Origin: Nematostella vectensis
Lineage: Eukaryota > Cnidaria > Anthozoa > Actiniaria > Edwardsiidae
NCBI RefSeq assembly: GCF_932526225.1
Contig: NC_064046.1
Location: 15,699,408-15,763,407, forward strand
Direction: 5' to 3'
DNA: 64,000 nt
The position numbers and the translations under genes were made by a program. Below the pieces are notes generated by a model. That model was not told the origin of the DNA, searched no databases, and saw only the letters and a program-made list of their open reading frames with translations. Within the stretch, counting starts at the first letter, position 1; every line of letters starts with the position of its first letter. Shown here in pieces: positions 13,888 to 25,310 of the stretch.

Positions 13888-14974
13888 GGCTATCAGCGGG
13901 AATCGAACCCAGGTCGCTGCGTTAGTAGTCAAGTGCCCGCAACGAAAGACTAACGTGGCATTGCTGAAGGGAATTGTAATGAAAATTACTATTAATACTA
14001 TTGGTATCGTAAACTATCCCAAGCAAAGTCACCATCGGACTGGAGGTTACATTCGGGAAAACATTCAGGGTTACATTCGGAAATTTGTTTTACGAGTGTA
14101 ACCTCCAAAAGGTTACAATCGATAATTTTTTTTCCGAATGTAAATTCCAAAAAGTAACATTAGGAAAAATAAAACAGTATACTCGGAAAAAAAGGTATAT
14201 CAATCTATCGAGCGCTATGCTCTATGTTAGAATCTACTTAATGAATTTATCCAAGGAATCTAGTTAGTTCTTGTGTGCATAAAATATGTACAGGATCCTG
14301 AACAAAGCATGAGCATATCAAAGATGCTGAGAGTACATAAAAATGTCCCTATACCTTCTGTTTATGTCATGACACACCAAGAACAGTATAACTAAGTATC
14401 GATATTAAAAAAAAAAATAAAGAAACAAAAATATGCTATCAGCGGGAATCGAACCCGGGTCGCTGAGTTAATAGTCAAGTGCCCGCAACGAAAGACTAAC
14501 GTGGCATTGCTGAAGGGAATTGTAATGCAAATTACTTTAAATACTATTGGTATCGTAAACTATCCCAAGCAAAGTCACCATCGGACTGGAGGTTACATTC
14601 GGGAAAAGCTTCAGGGTTACATTCGGGAATTTGTTTTACGAGTGTAACCTCCAAAAGGTTACAATCGATAATTTTTTTTCCGAATGTAAATTCCAAAAAG
14701 TAACATTAGGAAAAATAAAACAGTATACTCGGAAAAAAAGGTATATCAATCTATCGAGCGCTATGCTCTTTGTTAGAATCTCCTTAATGAAGTTATCCAA
14801 GGAATCTAGTTAGTTCTTGTGTGCATAAAATATGTACAGGATCCTGAACAAAGCATGAGCACATCAAAGATGAGCACATCGAAAATGTCCCTATACCTAC
14901 TTTTTATGTCATGACACACCAAGAACAGTATAATTAAGTATCGATATTTAAAAAAAATTAAAGAAAAAAAAATA
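13888..14974. repeat. Transition units into the deletion block
   Basis: The unit at 13888 carries TTAATGAATTTATCC, GAGCATATC and TTCTGTTTATG markers in its right half. These are shared with the regions near 27.23-27.36 kb and 32.91-33.04 kb, and mark where homology to the later deletion blocks begins. The unit at 14434 (541 bp) carries GCTGAGTTAATAG, ATGCAAATTAC and the short GATGAGCACATC duplication. No gene is seen. Confidence 0.75.
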
Positions 14975-15493
14975 GGCTATCAGCGTGAATCGAACCCGGG
15001 TAGCTGCGTTAGTAGTCAAGTGCCCGCAACGGAAGACTAACGTGGCATTGCTAAATGGGAATTGTAATGAAAATTACTTTTAATACTATTGGTATCGTAA
15101 ACTATCCCAAGCAAAGTCACCATCGGACTGGAGGTTACATTCGGGAAAAGCTTTAGGGTTACATTCGGGAATTTGTACAATCGATAATTTTTTTCCGAAT
15201 GTAAATTCCAAAAAGTAACATTAGGAAAAATAAAACAGTATACTCGGAAAAAAAGGTATATCAATCTATCGAGCGCTATGCTCTATGTTAGAATCTACTT
15301 AATCATGTTATCCAAGGAATCTAGTTAGTTCTTGTGTGCATAAAATATGTACAGGATCCTGAACAAAGCATGAGCACATCAAAGATGCTGAGAGTACATA
15401 AAAATGTCCCTATACCTTCTTTTTATGTCATGACACACCAAGAACAGTATAATTAAGTATCGAAAATTAAAAAAAAAAAAAGAAAAAAAAATA
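14975..15493. repeat. 519-bp monomer with the 26-bp deletion
   Basis: GAATTTG is followed directly by TACAATCGATA (near 15170-15183). 26 bp are missing, including TGTAACCTCC, the right arm of the 10-bp inverted repeat, and so the hairpin is lost too. The tRNA-like sequence is intact apart from small changes (CGCAACGGAAG and CTAAATGGG). Confidence 0.85.
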
Positions 15494-16194
15494 GGCTATC
15501 AGCGGGAATCGAACCTCCAAAAGGTTACAATCGATTTTTTTTTCCGAATGTAAATTCCAAATAGTAACATCAGGAAAAATAAAACAGTATACTCGGAAAA
15601 AAAGGTATATCAATCTATCGAGCGCTATGCTCTATGTTAGAATCTACTTAATCAAGTTATCCAAGGAATCTAGTTAGTTCTTGTGTGCATAAAATATGTA
15701 CAGGATACTGAACAAAGCATGAGCACATCAAAGATGCTGAGAGTACATAAAAATGTCCCTATACCTTCTTTTTATGTCATGACTCACCAAGAACAGTATA
15801 ATTAAGTTTCGATATTTGAAAAAAATAAAGAAAAAAAAGTAAGCTATCAGCGGGAATCGAACCTCCAAAAGGTTACAATCGATATTTTTTTTCCGAATGT
15901 AAATTCCAAAAAGTAACATTAGGAAAAATAAAACAGTATACTCGGAAAAAAAGGTATATCAATCTATCGAGCGTTATGCTCTATGTTAGAATCTACTCAA
16001 TCAAGTTATCCAAGGAATCTAGTTAGTTCTTGTGTGCATAAAATATGTACAGGATCCTGAACAAAGCATGAGCATATCAAAGATGCTGAGAGTACATAAA
16101 AATGTCCCTATACCTTCTTTTTATGTCATGACACACCACGAACAGTATAACTAAGTATCGATATTTAAAAAAAAAAATAAAGAATAAAAAAAAA
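15494..16194. repeat. Two adjacent ~350-bp monomers with the 194-bp deletion
   Basis: In the units at 15494 (348 bp) and 15842 (353 bp) GGAATCGAACC runs straight into TCCAAAAGGTTACA. About 194 bp are lost: most of the tRNA-like body, the linker and the first part of the dyad cluster. AACC lies at both ends of the deleted stretch in full-length units. The B box, tRNA-like 3' end and T-run are kept. The first unit carries CAGGATACTG, which destroys the GGATCC site. Confidence 0.9.
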
Positions 16195-17283
16195 GGCTAT
16201 CAGCGGGAATCGAACCCGGGTGGCTGCGTTAGTAGTCAAGTGCCCGCAACGAAAGACTAACGTGGCATTGCTGAAGGGAATTGTAATGAAAATTACTTTT
16301 AATACTATTGGTATCGTAAACTATCCCAAGCAAAGTCACCATCGGACTGCAGGTTACATTCGGGAAAAGCTTCAGGGTTACATTCGGGAATTTGTTTTAC
16401 GAGTGTAACCTCCAAAAGGTTACAATCGATAATTTTTTTTACCAATTTAAATTCCACGAAGTAACATTAGGAAAAATAAAACAGTATACTCGAAAAAAAA
16501 GGTACATCAATCTATCGAGCGTTATGCTCTATGTTAGAATCTACTTAATCAAGTTATCCAAGGAATCTAGTTAGTTCTTGTGTGCATAAAATATGTACAG
16601 GATCCTGAACAAAGCATGAGCACATCAAAGATGCTGAGAGTACATAAAAATGTTCCTATACCTTCTTTTAATGTCATGACACACCAAGAACAGTATAATT
16701 AAGTATCGATATTTAAAAAATAAAAAATAAAGAAAACAAAAGGCTATCAGCGGGAATCGAACCCGGGTCGCTGCGTTAGTAGTCAAGTGCCCGCAACGAA
16801 AGACTAACGTGGCATTGCTGAAGGGAATTGTAATGAAAATCACTTTAAATACTATTGGTATCGTAAACTATCCCAAGCAAAGTCACCATCGGACTGGAGG
16901 TTACATTCGGGAAAAGCTTCAGGGTTACATTCGGGAATTTCTTTTACGAGTGTAACCTCCAAAAGGTTACAATCGATAATTTTTTTTCCGAATGTAAATT
17001 CCAAAAAGTAACATTAGGAAAAATAAAACAGTATACTCGGAAAAAAAGGTATATCAATCTATCGAGCGCTATGCTCTTTGTTAGAATCTACTTAATGAAG
17101 TTATCCAAGGAATCTAGTTAGTTCTTGTGTGCATAAAATATGTACAGGATCCTGAACAAAGCATGAGCACATCAAAGATGAGCACATCAAAAATGTCCCT
17201 ATACCTTCTTTTTATGTCATGACACACCAAGAACAGTATAATTAAGTATCGATATTTAAAAAAAAATAAAGAAAAAAAAAATA

Positions 17284-17801
17284 GGCTATCAGCGTGAATC
17301 GAACCCGGGTCGCAGCGTTAGTAGTCAAGTGCCCGCAACGAAAGACTAACGTGGCATTGCTGAAGGGAATTGTAATGAAAATTACTTTTAATACTATAGG
17401 TATCGTAAACTATCCCAAGCAAAGTCACCATCGAACTGGAGGTTACATTCTGGAAAAGCTTTAGGGTTACATTCGGGAGTTTGTACAATCGATAATTTTT
17501 TTCCGAATGTAAATTCCAAAAAGTAACATTAGGAAAAATAAAACAGTATACTCGGAAAAAAAGGTATATCAATCTATCGAGCGCTATGCTCTATGTTAGA
17601 ATCTACTTAATCAAGTTATCCAAGGAATCTAGTTAGTTCTTGTGTGCATAAAATATGTACAGGATCCTGAACAAAGCATGAGCACATCAAAGATGCTGAG
17701 AGTACATAAAAATGTCCCTATACCTTCTTTTTATGTCATGACACACCAAGAACAGTATAATTAAGTATCGATATTTAAAAAAAAAATAAAGAAAAAAAAT
17801 A
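17284..17801. repeat. 518-bp monomer with the 26-bp deletion
   Basis: The junction reads GGGAGTTTGTACAATCG near 17475-17491, one substitution away from the 14975 unit. It also carries GCGTGAATCG beside the B box and GGTCGCAGCG. Its counterparts are at 30274 and 31684. Confidence 0.85.
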
Positions 17802-18152
17802 GGCTATCAGCGGGAATCGAACCTCCAAAAGGTTACAATCGATATTATTTTTCCGAATGTAAATTCCAAAAAGTAACATTAGAAAAAATAAAACAGTATA
17901 CTCGGAAAAAAAGGTATATCAATCTATCGAGCGCTATGCTCTATGTTAGAATCTACTTAATGAAGTTATCCAAGTAATCTAGTTAGTTCTTGTGTTCATA
18001 AAATATGTACAGGATCCTGAACAAAGCATGAGCATATCAAAGATGCTGAGAGTACATAAAAATGTCCCTATACCTTCTTTTTATGTCATGACACACCAAG
18101 AACAGTATAACAAAGTATCAATATTAAAAAAAAAAATAAAGAAACAAAAATA
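17802..18152. repeat. Single ~350-bp monomer (351 bp)
   Basis: It has the same AACC junction, followed by GATATTATTTTTCC and TTAGAAAAAATAAA, which separate it from the pair at 15494. Its right half has CCAAGTAATC and GTGTTCATAAA. Confidence 0.9.
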
Positions 18153-18692
18153 TGCTATCAGCGGGAATCGAACCCGGGTCGCTGCGTTAGTAGTCAAGTT
18201 CCCGCAACGAAAGACTAACGTGGCATTGCTGAAGGGAATTGTAATGCAAATTACTTTTAATACTATTGGTATCGTAAACTATCCCAAGCAAAGTCACCAT
18301 CGCACTGGAGGTTACATTCGGGAAAAGCTTCAGGGTTACATTCGGAGATTTGTTTTTCGAGAGTAACCTCCAAAAGGTTACAATCGATATTTTTTTTTCC
18401 GAATATATATTCCAAAAAGTAACATTAGGAAAAATAAAACAGTATACTCGGAAAAAAAGGTATATCAATCTATCGAGCGCTATGCTCTTTGTTAGAATCT
18501 ACTTAATGAAGTTATCCAAGGAATCTAGTTAGTTCTTGTGTGCATAAAATATGTACAGGATCCTGAACAAAGCATGAGCACATCAAAGATGAGCACATCA
18601 AAAATGTCCCTATACCTTCTTTTTATGTCATGACACACCAAGAACAGTATAATTAAGTATCGATATTTAAAAAAAAATAAAGAAAAAAAATA

Positions 18693-19784
18693 GGCTATCA
18701 GCGGGAATCGAACCCAGGTCGCTGCGTTAGTAGTCAAGTGCCCGCAACGAAAGACTAACGTGGCATTGCTGAAGGGAATTGTAATGAACATTACTATTAA
18801 TACTATTGGTATCGTAAACTATCCCAAGCAAAGTCACCATCGGACTGGAGGTTACATTCGGGAAAACCTTCAGGGTTACATTCGGAAATTTGTTTTACGA
18901 GTGTAACCTCCAAAAGGTTACAATCGATAATTTTTTTTCCGAATGTAAATTTCAAAAAGTAACATTAGGAAAAATAAAACAGTATACTCGGAAAAAAAGG
19001 TATATCAATCTATCGAGCGCTATGCTCTATGTTAGAATCTACTTAATCAAGTTATCCAAGGAATCTAGTTAGTTCTTGTGTGCATAAAATATGTACAGGA
19101 TCCTGAACAAAGCATGAGCACATCAAAGATGCTGAGAGTAAATAAAAATGTCCCTATACCTTCTTTTTATGTCATGACACACCAAGAACAGTATAATTAA
19201 GTATCGATATTTAAAAAAAAAATAAAGAAAGAAAAATAGGCTATCAGCGGGAATCGAACCCAGGTCGCTGCGTTAGTAGTCAAGTGCCCGCAACGAAAGA
19301 CTAACGTGGCATTGCTGAAGGGAATTGTAATGAAAATTACTATTAATACTATTGGTATCGTAAACTATCCCAAGCAAAGTCACCATCGGACTGGAGGTTA
19401 CATTCGGGAAAACATTCAGGGTTACATTCGGAAATTTGTTTTACGAGTGTAACCTCCAAAAGGTTACAATCGATAATTTTTTTTCCGAATGTAAATTTCA
19501 AAAAGTAACATTAGGAAAAATAAAACAGTATACTCGGAAAAAAAGGTATATCAATCTATCGAGCGCTATGCTCTATGTTAGAATCTACTTAATCAAGTTA
19601 TCCAAGGAATCTAGTTAGTTCTTGTGTGCATAAAATATGTACAGGATCCTGAACAAAGCATGAGCACATCAAAGATGCTGAGAGTACATAAAAATGTCCC
19701 TATACCTTCTTTTTATGTCATGACACACCAAGAACAGTATAATTAAGTATCGATATTTAAAAAAAAAATAAAGAAAGAAAAATA
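18693..19784. repeat. Monomers joining the first deletion block to the trimer repeats
   Basis: The units at 18693 and 19239 have AACCCAGGTCGC, ATTACTATTAATAC and TTCGGAAATTTG, the sub-type also found at 3515, 4605, 5151, 13888, 25787 and 26333. The first keeps AATGAACATTAC as a private change. No gene is seen. Confidence 0.8.
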
Positions 19785-22700
19785 GGCTATCAGCGGGAAT
19801 CGAACCCGGGTGGCTGCGTTAGTAGTCAAGTGCCCGCAACAAAAGACTAACGTGGCATTGCTGAAGGGAATTGTAATGAAAATTACTTTTAATACTAATG
19901 GTATCGTAAACTATCCCAAGCAAAGTCACCATCGGACCGGAGGTTACATTCGGGAAAAGCTTCCGGGTTACATTCGGGAATTTGTTTTACGAGTGTAACC
20001 TCCAAAAGGTTACAATCGATAATTTTTTTTCCGAATGTAAATTTCAAAAAGTAACATTAGGAAAAATAAAACAGTATACTCGGAAAAAAAGGTATATCAA
20101 TCTATCGAGCGCTATGCTCTATGTTAGAATCTACTTAATCAAGTTATCCAAGGAATCTAGTTAGTTCTTGTGTGCATAAAATATGTACAGGATCCTGAAC
20201 AAAGCATGAGCACATCAAAGATGCTGAGAGTACATAAAAATGTCCCTATACCTTCTTTTTATGTCATGACACACCAAGAACAGTATAATTAAGTATCGAT
20301 ATTTAAAAAAAAAATAAAGTAAAAAAAATAGGCTATTAACGGGAATCGAACCCGGGTAGTTGCGTTAGTAGTCAAGTGCCCGCAATGAAAGACTAACGTG
20401 GCATTGCTGAAGGGAATTGTAATGAAAATTACTTTTAATACTATTGGTATCGTAAACTATACCAAGAAAAGTCACCATCGGACTGGAGGTTACATTAGGG
20501 AAAAGCTTTAGGGTTACATTCGGGAATTTGTTTTACGAGTGTAACCTCCAAAAGGTTACAATCGATAATTTTTTCCTGAATGTAAATTCCAAAAAGTAAC
20601 ATTAGGAAAAATAAAACAGTATACTCGGAAAAAAAGGTATATCAATCTATCGAGCGCTATGCTCTATGTTAGAATCTACTCAATCAATTTATCCAAGGAA
20701 TCTAGTTAATTCTTGTGTGCATAAAATATGTACAGGATCCTGAACAAAGCATGAGCACATCAAAGATGCTGAGAGTACATAAAAATGTCAGTATACATTC
20801 TTTTTATGTCATGACACACCAAGAACAGTATAATTAAGTATCGATATTTAAAAAAAAAATAAAGAAAAAAAAATAGGCTATCAGCGGGAATCGAACCCGG
20901 GTCGCTGAATTAGTAGTCAAGTGCCCGCAACGAAAGACTAACGTGGCATTGCTGAAGGGAATTGTAATAAAAATTACTTTTAATACTATTGGTATCGTAA
21001 ATTATCCCAAGCAAAGTCACCATCGGACTGGAGGTTACATTCGGGAAAAGCTTCAGGGTTACATTCGGGAATTTGTTTTACGAGTGTAACCTCCAAAAGG
21101 TTACAATCGATTATTTTTTATCCGAATGTAAATTCCAAAAAGTAACATTAGGAAAAATAAAACAGTATACTCGGAAAAAAAGGTATATCAATCTATCGAG
21201 CGCTATGCTCTATGTTAGAATCTACTTAATCAAGTTATCCAAGGAATCTAGTTAGTTCTTGTGTGCATAAAATATGTACAGGATCCTGAACAAAGCATGA
21301 GCACATCAAAGATGCTGAGAGTACATAAAAATGTCCCTATACCTTCTTTTTATGTCATGACACACCAAGAACAGTATAATTAAGTATCGATATTTAAAAA
21401 AAAAATAAAGAAAGAAAAATAGGCTATCAGCGGGAATCGAACCCGGGTGGCTGCGTTAGTAGTCAAGTGCCCGCAACAAAAGACTAACGTGGCATTGCTG
21501 AAGGGAATTGTAATGAAAATTACTTTTAATACTAATGGTATCGTAAACTATCCCAAGCAAAGTCACCATCGGACCGGAGGTTACATTCGGGAAAAGCTTC
21601 CGGGTTACATTCGGGAATTTGTTTTACGAGTGTAACCTCCAAAAGGTTACAATCGATAATTTTTTTTCCGAATGTAAATTTCAAAAAGTAACATTAGGAA
21701 AAATAAAACAGTATACTCGGAAAAAAAGGTATATCAATCTATCGAGCGCTATGCTCTATGTTAGAATTTACTTAATCAAGTTATCCAAGGAATCTAGTTA
21801 GTTCTTGTGTGCATAAAATATGTACAGGATCCTGAACAAAGCATGAGCACATCAAAGATGCTGAGAGTACATAAAAATGTCCCTATACCTTCTTTTTATG
21901 TCATGACACACCAAGAACAGTATAATTAAGTATCGATATTTAAAAAAAAAATAAAGTAAAAAAAATAGGCTATTAACGGGAATCGAACCCGGGTAGTTGC
22001 GTTAGTAGTCAAGTGCCCGCAATGAAAGACTAACGTGGCATTGCTGAAGGGAATTGTAATGAAAATTACTTTTAATACTATTGGTATCGTAAACTATCCC
22101 AAGAAAAGTCACCATCGGACTGGAGGTTACATTAGGGAAAAGCTTTAGGGTTACATTCGGGAATTTGTTTTACGAGTGTAACCTCCAAAAGGTTACAATC
22201 GATAATTTTTTCCTGAATGTAAATTCCAAAAAGTAACATTAGGAAAAATAAAACAGTATACTCGGAAAAAAAGGTATATCAATCTATCGAGCGCTATGCT
22301 CTATGTTAGAATCTACTCAATCAATTTATCCAAGGAATCTAGTTAATTCTTGTGTGCATAAAATATGTACAGGATCCTGAACAAAGCATGAGCACATCAA
22401 AGATGCTGAGAGTACATAAAAATGTCCCTATACCTTCTTTTTATGTCATGACACACCAAGAACAGTATAATTAAGTATCGATATTTAAAAAAAAAATAAA
22501 GTAAAAAAAATAGGCTATTAACGGGAATCGAACCCGGGTAGTTGCGTTAGTAGTCAAGTGCCCGCAATGAAAGACTAACGTGGCATTGCTGAAGGGAATT
22601 GTAATGAAAATTACTTTTAATACTATTGGTATCGTAAACTATCCCAAGAAAAGTCACCATCGGACTGGAGGTTACATTAGGGAAAAGCTTTAGGGTTACA

Positions 22701-23604
22701 TTCGGGAATTTGTTTTACGAGTGTAACCTCCAAAAGGTTACAATCGATAATTTTTTCCTGAATGTAAATTCCAAAAAGTAACATTAGGAAAAATAAAACA
22801 GTATACTCGGAAAAAAAGGTATATCAATCTATCGAGCGCTATGCTCTATGTTAGAATCTACTCAATCAATTTATCCAAGGAATCTAGTTAATTCTTGTGT
22901 GCATAAAATATGTACAGGATCCTGAACAAAGCATGAGCACATCAAAGATGCTGAGAGTACATAAAAATGTCAGTATACATTCTTTTTATGTCATGACACA
23001 CCAAGAACAGTATAATTAAGTATCGATATTTAAAAAAAAAATAAAGAAAAAAAAAATAGGCTATCAGCGGGAATCGAACCCGGGTCGCTGAATTAGTAGT
23101 CAAGTGCCCGCAACGAAAGACTAACGTGGCATTGCTGAAGGGAATTGTAATAAAAATTACTTTTAATACTATTGGTATCGTAAATTATCCCAAGCAAAGT
23201 CACCATCGGACTGGAGGTTACATTCGGGAAAAGCTTCAGGGTTACATTCGGGAATTTGTTTTACGAGTGTAACCTCCAAAAGGTTACAATCGATTATTTT
23301 TTATCCGAATGTAAATTCCAAAAAGTAACATTAGGAAAAATAAAACAGTATACTCGGAAAAAAAGGTATATCAATCTATCGAGCGCTATGCTCTATCTTA
23401 GAATCTACTTAATCAAGTTATTCAAGGAATCTAGTTAGTTCTTGTGTGCATAAAATATGTACAGGATCCTGAACAAAGCATGAGCACATCAAAGATGCTG
23501 AGAGTACATAAAAATGTCAGTATACCTTCTTTTTATGTCATGACACACCAAGAACAGTATAATTAAGTATCGATATTAAAAAAAAAAAATAAAGAAAAAA
23601 AATA
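19785..23604. repeat. Trimer higher-order repeat, second and third copies
   Basis: 19785-21421 and 21422-23604 repeat the trimer of 7886-9523. The second copy lies 1637 bp after the first of this pair. In the later copy the TTAACGGG middle unit is itself doubled in tandem (21968 and 22513, spacing 545), which makes it a four-unit block. The unit at 8978 and its counterpart at 23059 lead into the same next unit (AATAGAACCC at 9524 and 23605). Confidence 0.8.
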
Positions 23605-25213
23605 GGCTATCAGCGGGAATAGAACCCGGGTCGCTGCGTTAGTAGTCAAGTGCCCGCAACGAAAGACTAACGTGGCATTGCTGAAGGGAATTTTAATGAA
23701 AATTACTTTTAATACTAATGGTATCGTAAACTATCCCAAGCAAAGTCACCATAGGACTGGAGGTTACATTCGGGAAAAGCTTCAGGGTTACATTCGGGAA
23801 TTTGTTTTACGAGTGTAACCTCCAAAAGGTTACAATCGATAATTTTTTTTCCGAATGTAAATTCCAAAAAGTAACATTAGGAAAAATAAAACAGTATACT
23901 CGGAAAAAAAGGTATATCAATCTATCGAGCGCTATGCTCTATGTTAGAATCTACTTAATCAAGTTATCCAAGGAATCTAGTTAGTTCTTGTGTGCATAAA
24001 ATATGTACAGGATCCTGAACAAAGCATGAGCACATCAAAGATGCTGAGAGTACATAAAAATGTCTCTATACCTTCTTTTTATGTCATGACACAACAAGAA
24101 CAGTATAATTAAGTATCGATATTTAAAAAAAAAATAAAGAAAAAAAAAAGGCTATCAGCGGGAATCGAACCCAGGTAGCTGCGTTAGTAGTCAAGTGCCC
24201 GCAACGAAAGACTAACGCGGCATTGCTGAAGGGAATTGCAATGAAAATTACTTTTAATACTATTGGTATCGTAAACTTTCCCAAGCAAAGTCACCATCGG
24301 ACTGGAGGTTACATTCGGGGAAAGCTTCAGGGTTACATTCGGGAATTTGTTTTACGAGTGTAACCTCCAAAAGGTTACAATCGATAATTATTTTTCCGAA
24401 TGTAAATTCCAAAAAGTACCATTAGGAAAAATAAAACAGTATACTCGGAAAATAAGGTATATCAACCTATCGAGCGCTATGCTCTATGTTAGAATCTACT
24501 TAATCAAGTTATCCAAGGAATCTAGTTAGTTCTTGTGTGCATAAAATATGTACAGGATCCTGAACAAAGCATGAGCACATCAAAGATGCTGAGAGTACAT
24601 AAAAATGTCCCTATACCTTCTTTTTATGTCATGACACAACAAGAACAGTATAATTAAGTATCGATATTTAAAAAAAAAATAAAGAAAAAAAAAATAGGCT
24701 ATCAGCGGGAATCGAACCCAGGTCGCTGCGTTAGTAGTCAAGTGCCCGCAACGAAAGACTAACGTGGCATTGCTGAAGGGAATTGCAATAAAAATTACTT
24801 TTAATACTATTGGTATCGTAAACTTTCCCAAGCAAAGTCACCATCGGATGGAGGTTACATTCGGGAAAAACTTCAGGGTTACATTCGGGAATTTGTTTTA
24901 CGAGTGTAACCTCCAAAAGGTTACAATCGATAATTTTTTTTCCAAATGTAAATTCCAAAAAGTAACATTAGGAAAAATAAAACAGTATACTCGGAAAAAA
25001 AGGTATATCAATCTATCGAGCGCTATGCTCTATGTTAGAATCTACTTAATCAAGTTATTCAAGGAATCTAGATAGTTCTTGTGTGCATAAAATATGTACA
25101 GGATCCTGAACAAAGCATGAGCACATCAAAGATGCTGAGAGTACATAAAAATGTCAGTATACCTTCTTTTTATGTCATGACACACCAAGAACAGTATAAT
25201 TAAGTATCGATAT

Positions 25214-25242
25214 TAAAAAAAAAAAATAAAGAAAAAAAAATA
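25214..25242 (-). terminator. T-run downstream of the tRNA-like 3' end (Pol III terminator-like)
   Basis: The + strand A-rich tract just left of the unit start reads on the minus strand as TA, nine Ts, C, TTTA, then a further T-run. It begins two bases past the tRNA-like 3' end. Runs of four or more Ts stop eukaryotic Pol III, so the order tRNA-like body then T-run is that of a complete minus-strand Pol III unit. Every unit start is preceded by such a tract, with an inner TAAAG, or less often TAAAGAAAG or TAAAGAAAC, variation. An A-tract is also a common product of slippage, so the terminator role is inferred. Confidence 0.55.
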
Positions 25243-25253
25243 GGCTATCAGCG

Positions 25254-25264
25254 GGAATCGAACC
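25254..25264 (-). promoter_or_regulatory. B box of an internal Pol III promoter (GGTTCGATTCC)
   Basis: On the minus strand this is a perfect match to the B-box consensus GGTTCGANNCC, which TFIIIC binds in tRNA genes and tRNA-derived SINEs. It sits at the expected place in the T arm, with GG starting 43 nt downstream of the A-box-like T8, as in a true tRNA. It is one of the best conserved stretches of the monomer. By eye I found the core altered only at the units starting 9524, 23605, 37051, 46886 and 60527. A frequent GAGAATCG variant, as in 38691-41422, changes only the last position. The short units keep it whole. Function is inferred. Confidence 0.7.
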
Positions 25265-25274
25265 CGGGTCGCTG

Positions 25275-25310
25275 CGTTAGTAGTCAAGTGCCCGCAACGA
25301 AAGACTAACG
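25275..25310. repeat. 7-bp inverted repeat CGTTAGT / ACTAACG inside the tRNA-like region
   Basis: CGTTAGT (25275-25281) and ACTAACG (25304-25310) are perfect inverted copies around 22 nt. One arm overlaps the A-box-like sequence and the other covers the 3' part of the anticodon loop and stem. An RNA from this region could fold into this hairpin instead of a tRNA D arm plus anticodon arm. The arms are kept in most full-length units. GTTAATAG, GTTAGTTG and GCATTAG variants weaken one arm, as in 14434, 7340 and 39786. Confidence 0.6.
25297..25307 (-). promoter_or_regulatory. Degenerate A-box-like sequence (TAGTCTTTCGT)
   Basis: At tRNA positions 8-18 the minus strand reads TAGTCTTTCGT, against the A-box consensus TRGYNNARNNG. 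The first four bases fit. The conserved A and R at positions 7-8 and the final G do not. I call it only because its distance to the B box is exactly that of a tRNA. It may be too weak to place TFIIIC and TFIIIB well. It is absent from the nine ~350-bp units. Confidence 0.4.

Larger units (their letters stand above)
14200..18670. repeat. Deletion-variant block, copy 1
   Basis: Ten monomers here mix full-length, ~519-bp and ~350-bp units in the order 541, 519, 348, 353, 547, 542, 518, 351, 540. The same lengths in the same order recur 12990-12992 bp downstream. The left limit is approximate because the flanks are also satellite; the right limit is near 18.67 kb, where AACCCAGG-type monomers resume. 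Local markers are GCGTGAATCG, CATCGAACTGG with TTCTGGAAAAGC, and TTTAAAAAATAAAAAATAAAG. Confidence 0.85.

Noticed and set aside
17992-18366. Longest open frame (124 codons, also at 30983-31357)
   Set aside because: It runs through the A-rich tract as polylysine and then through the antisense of the tRNA-like T arm (an SGNRTRV-like stretch, a well-known false-protein signature of tRNA sequence). It starts at GTG or TTG-type codons and exists only where an indel joins frames.
25214-25242. Poly(A) tail of a plus-strand retroposon
   Set aside because: The tract is not at the end of an inserted copy, no target-site duplications are seen, and the tRNA-like promoter faces the other way, for which the tract is a T-run terminator.
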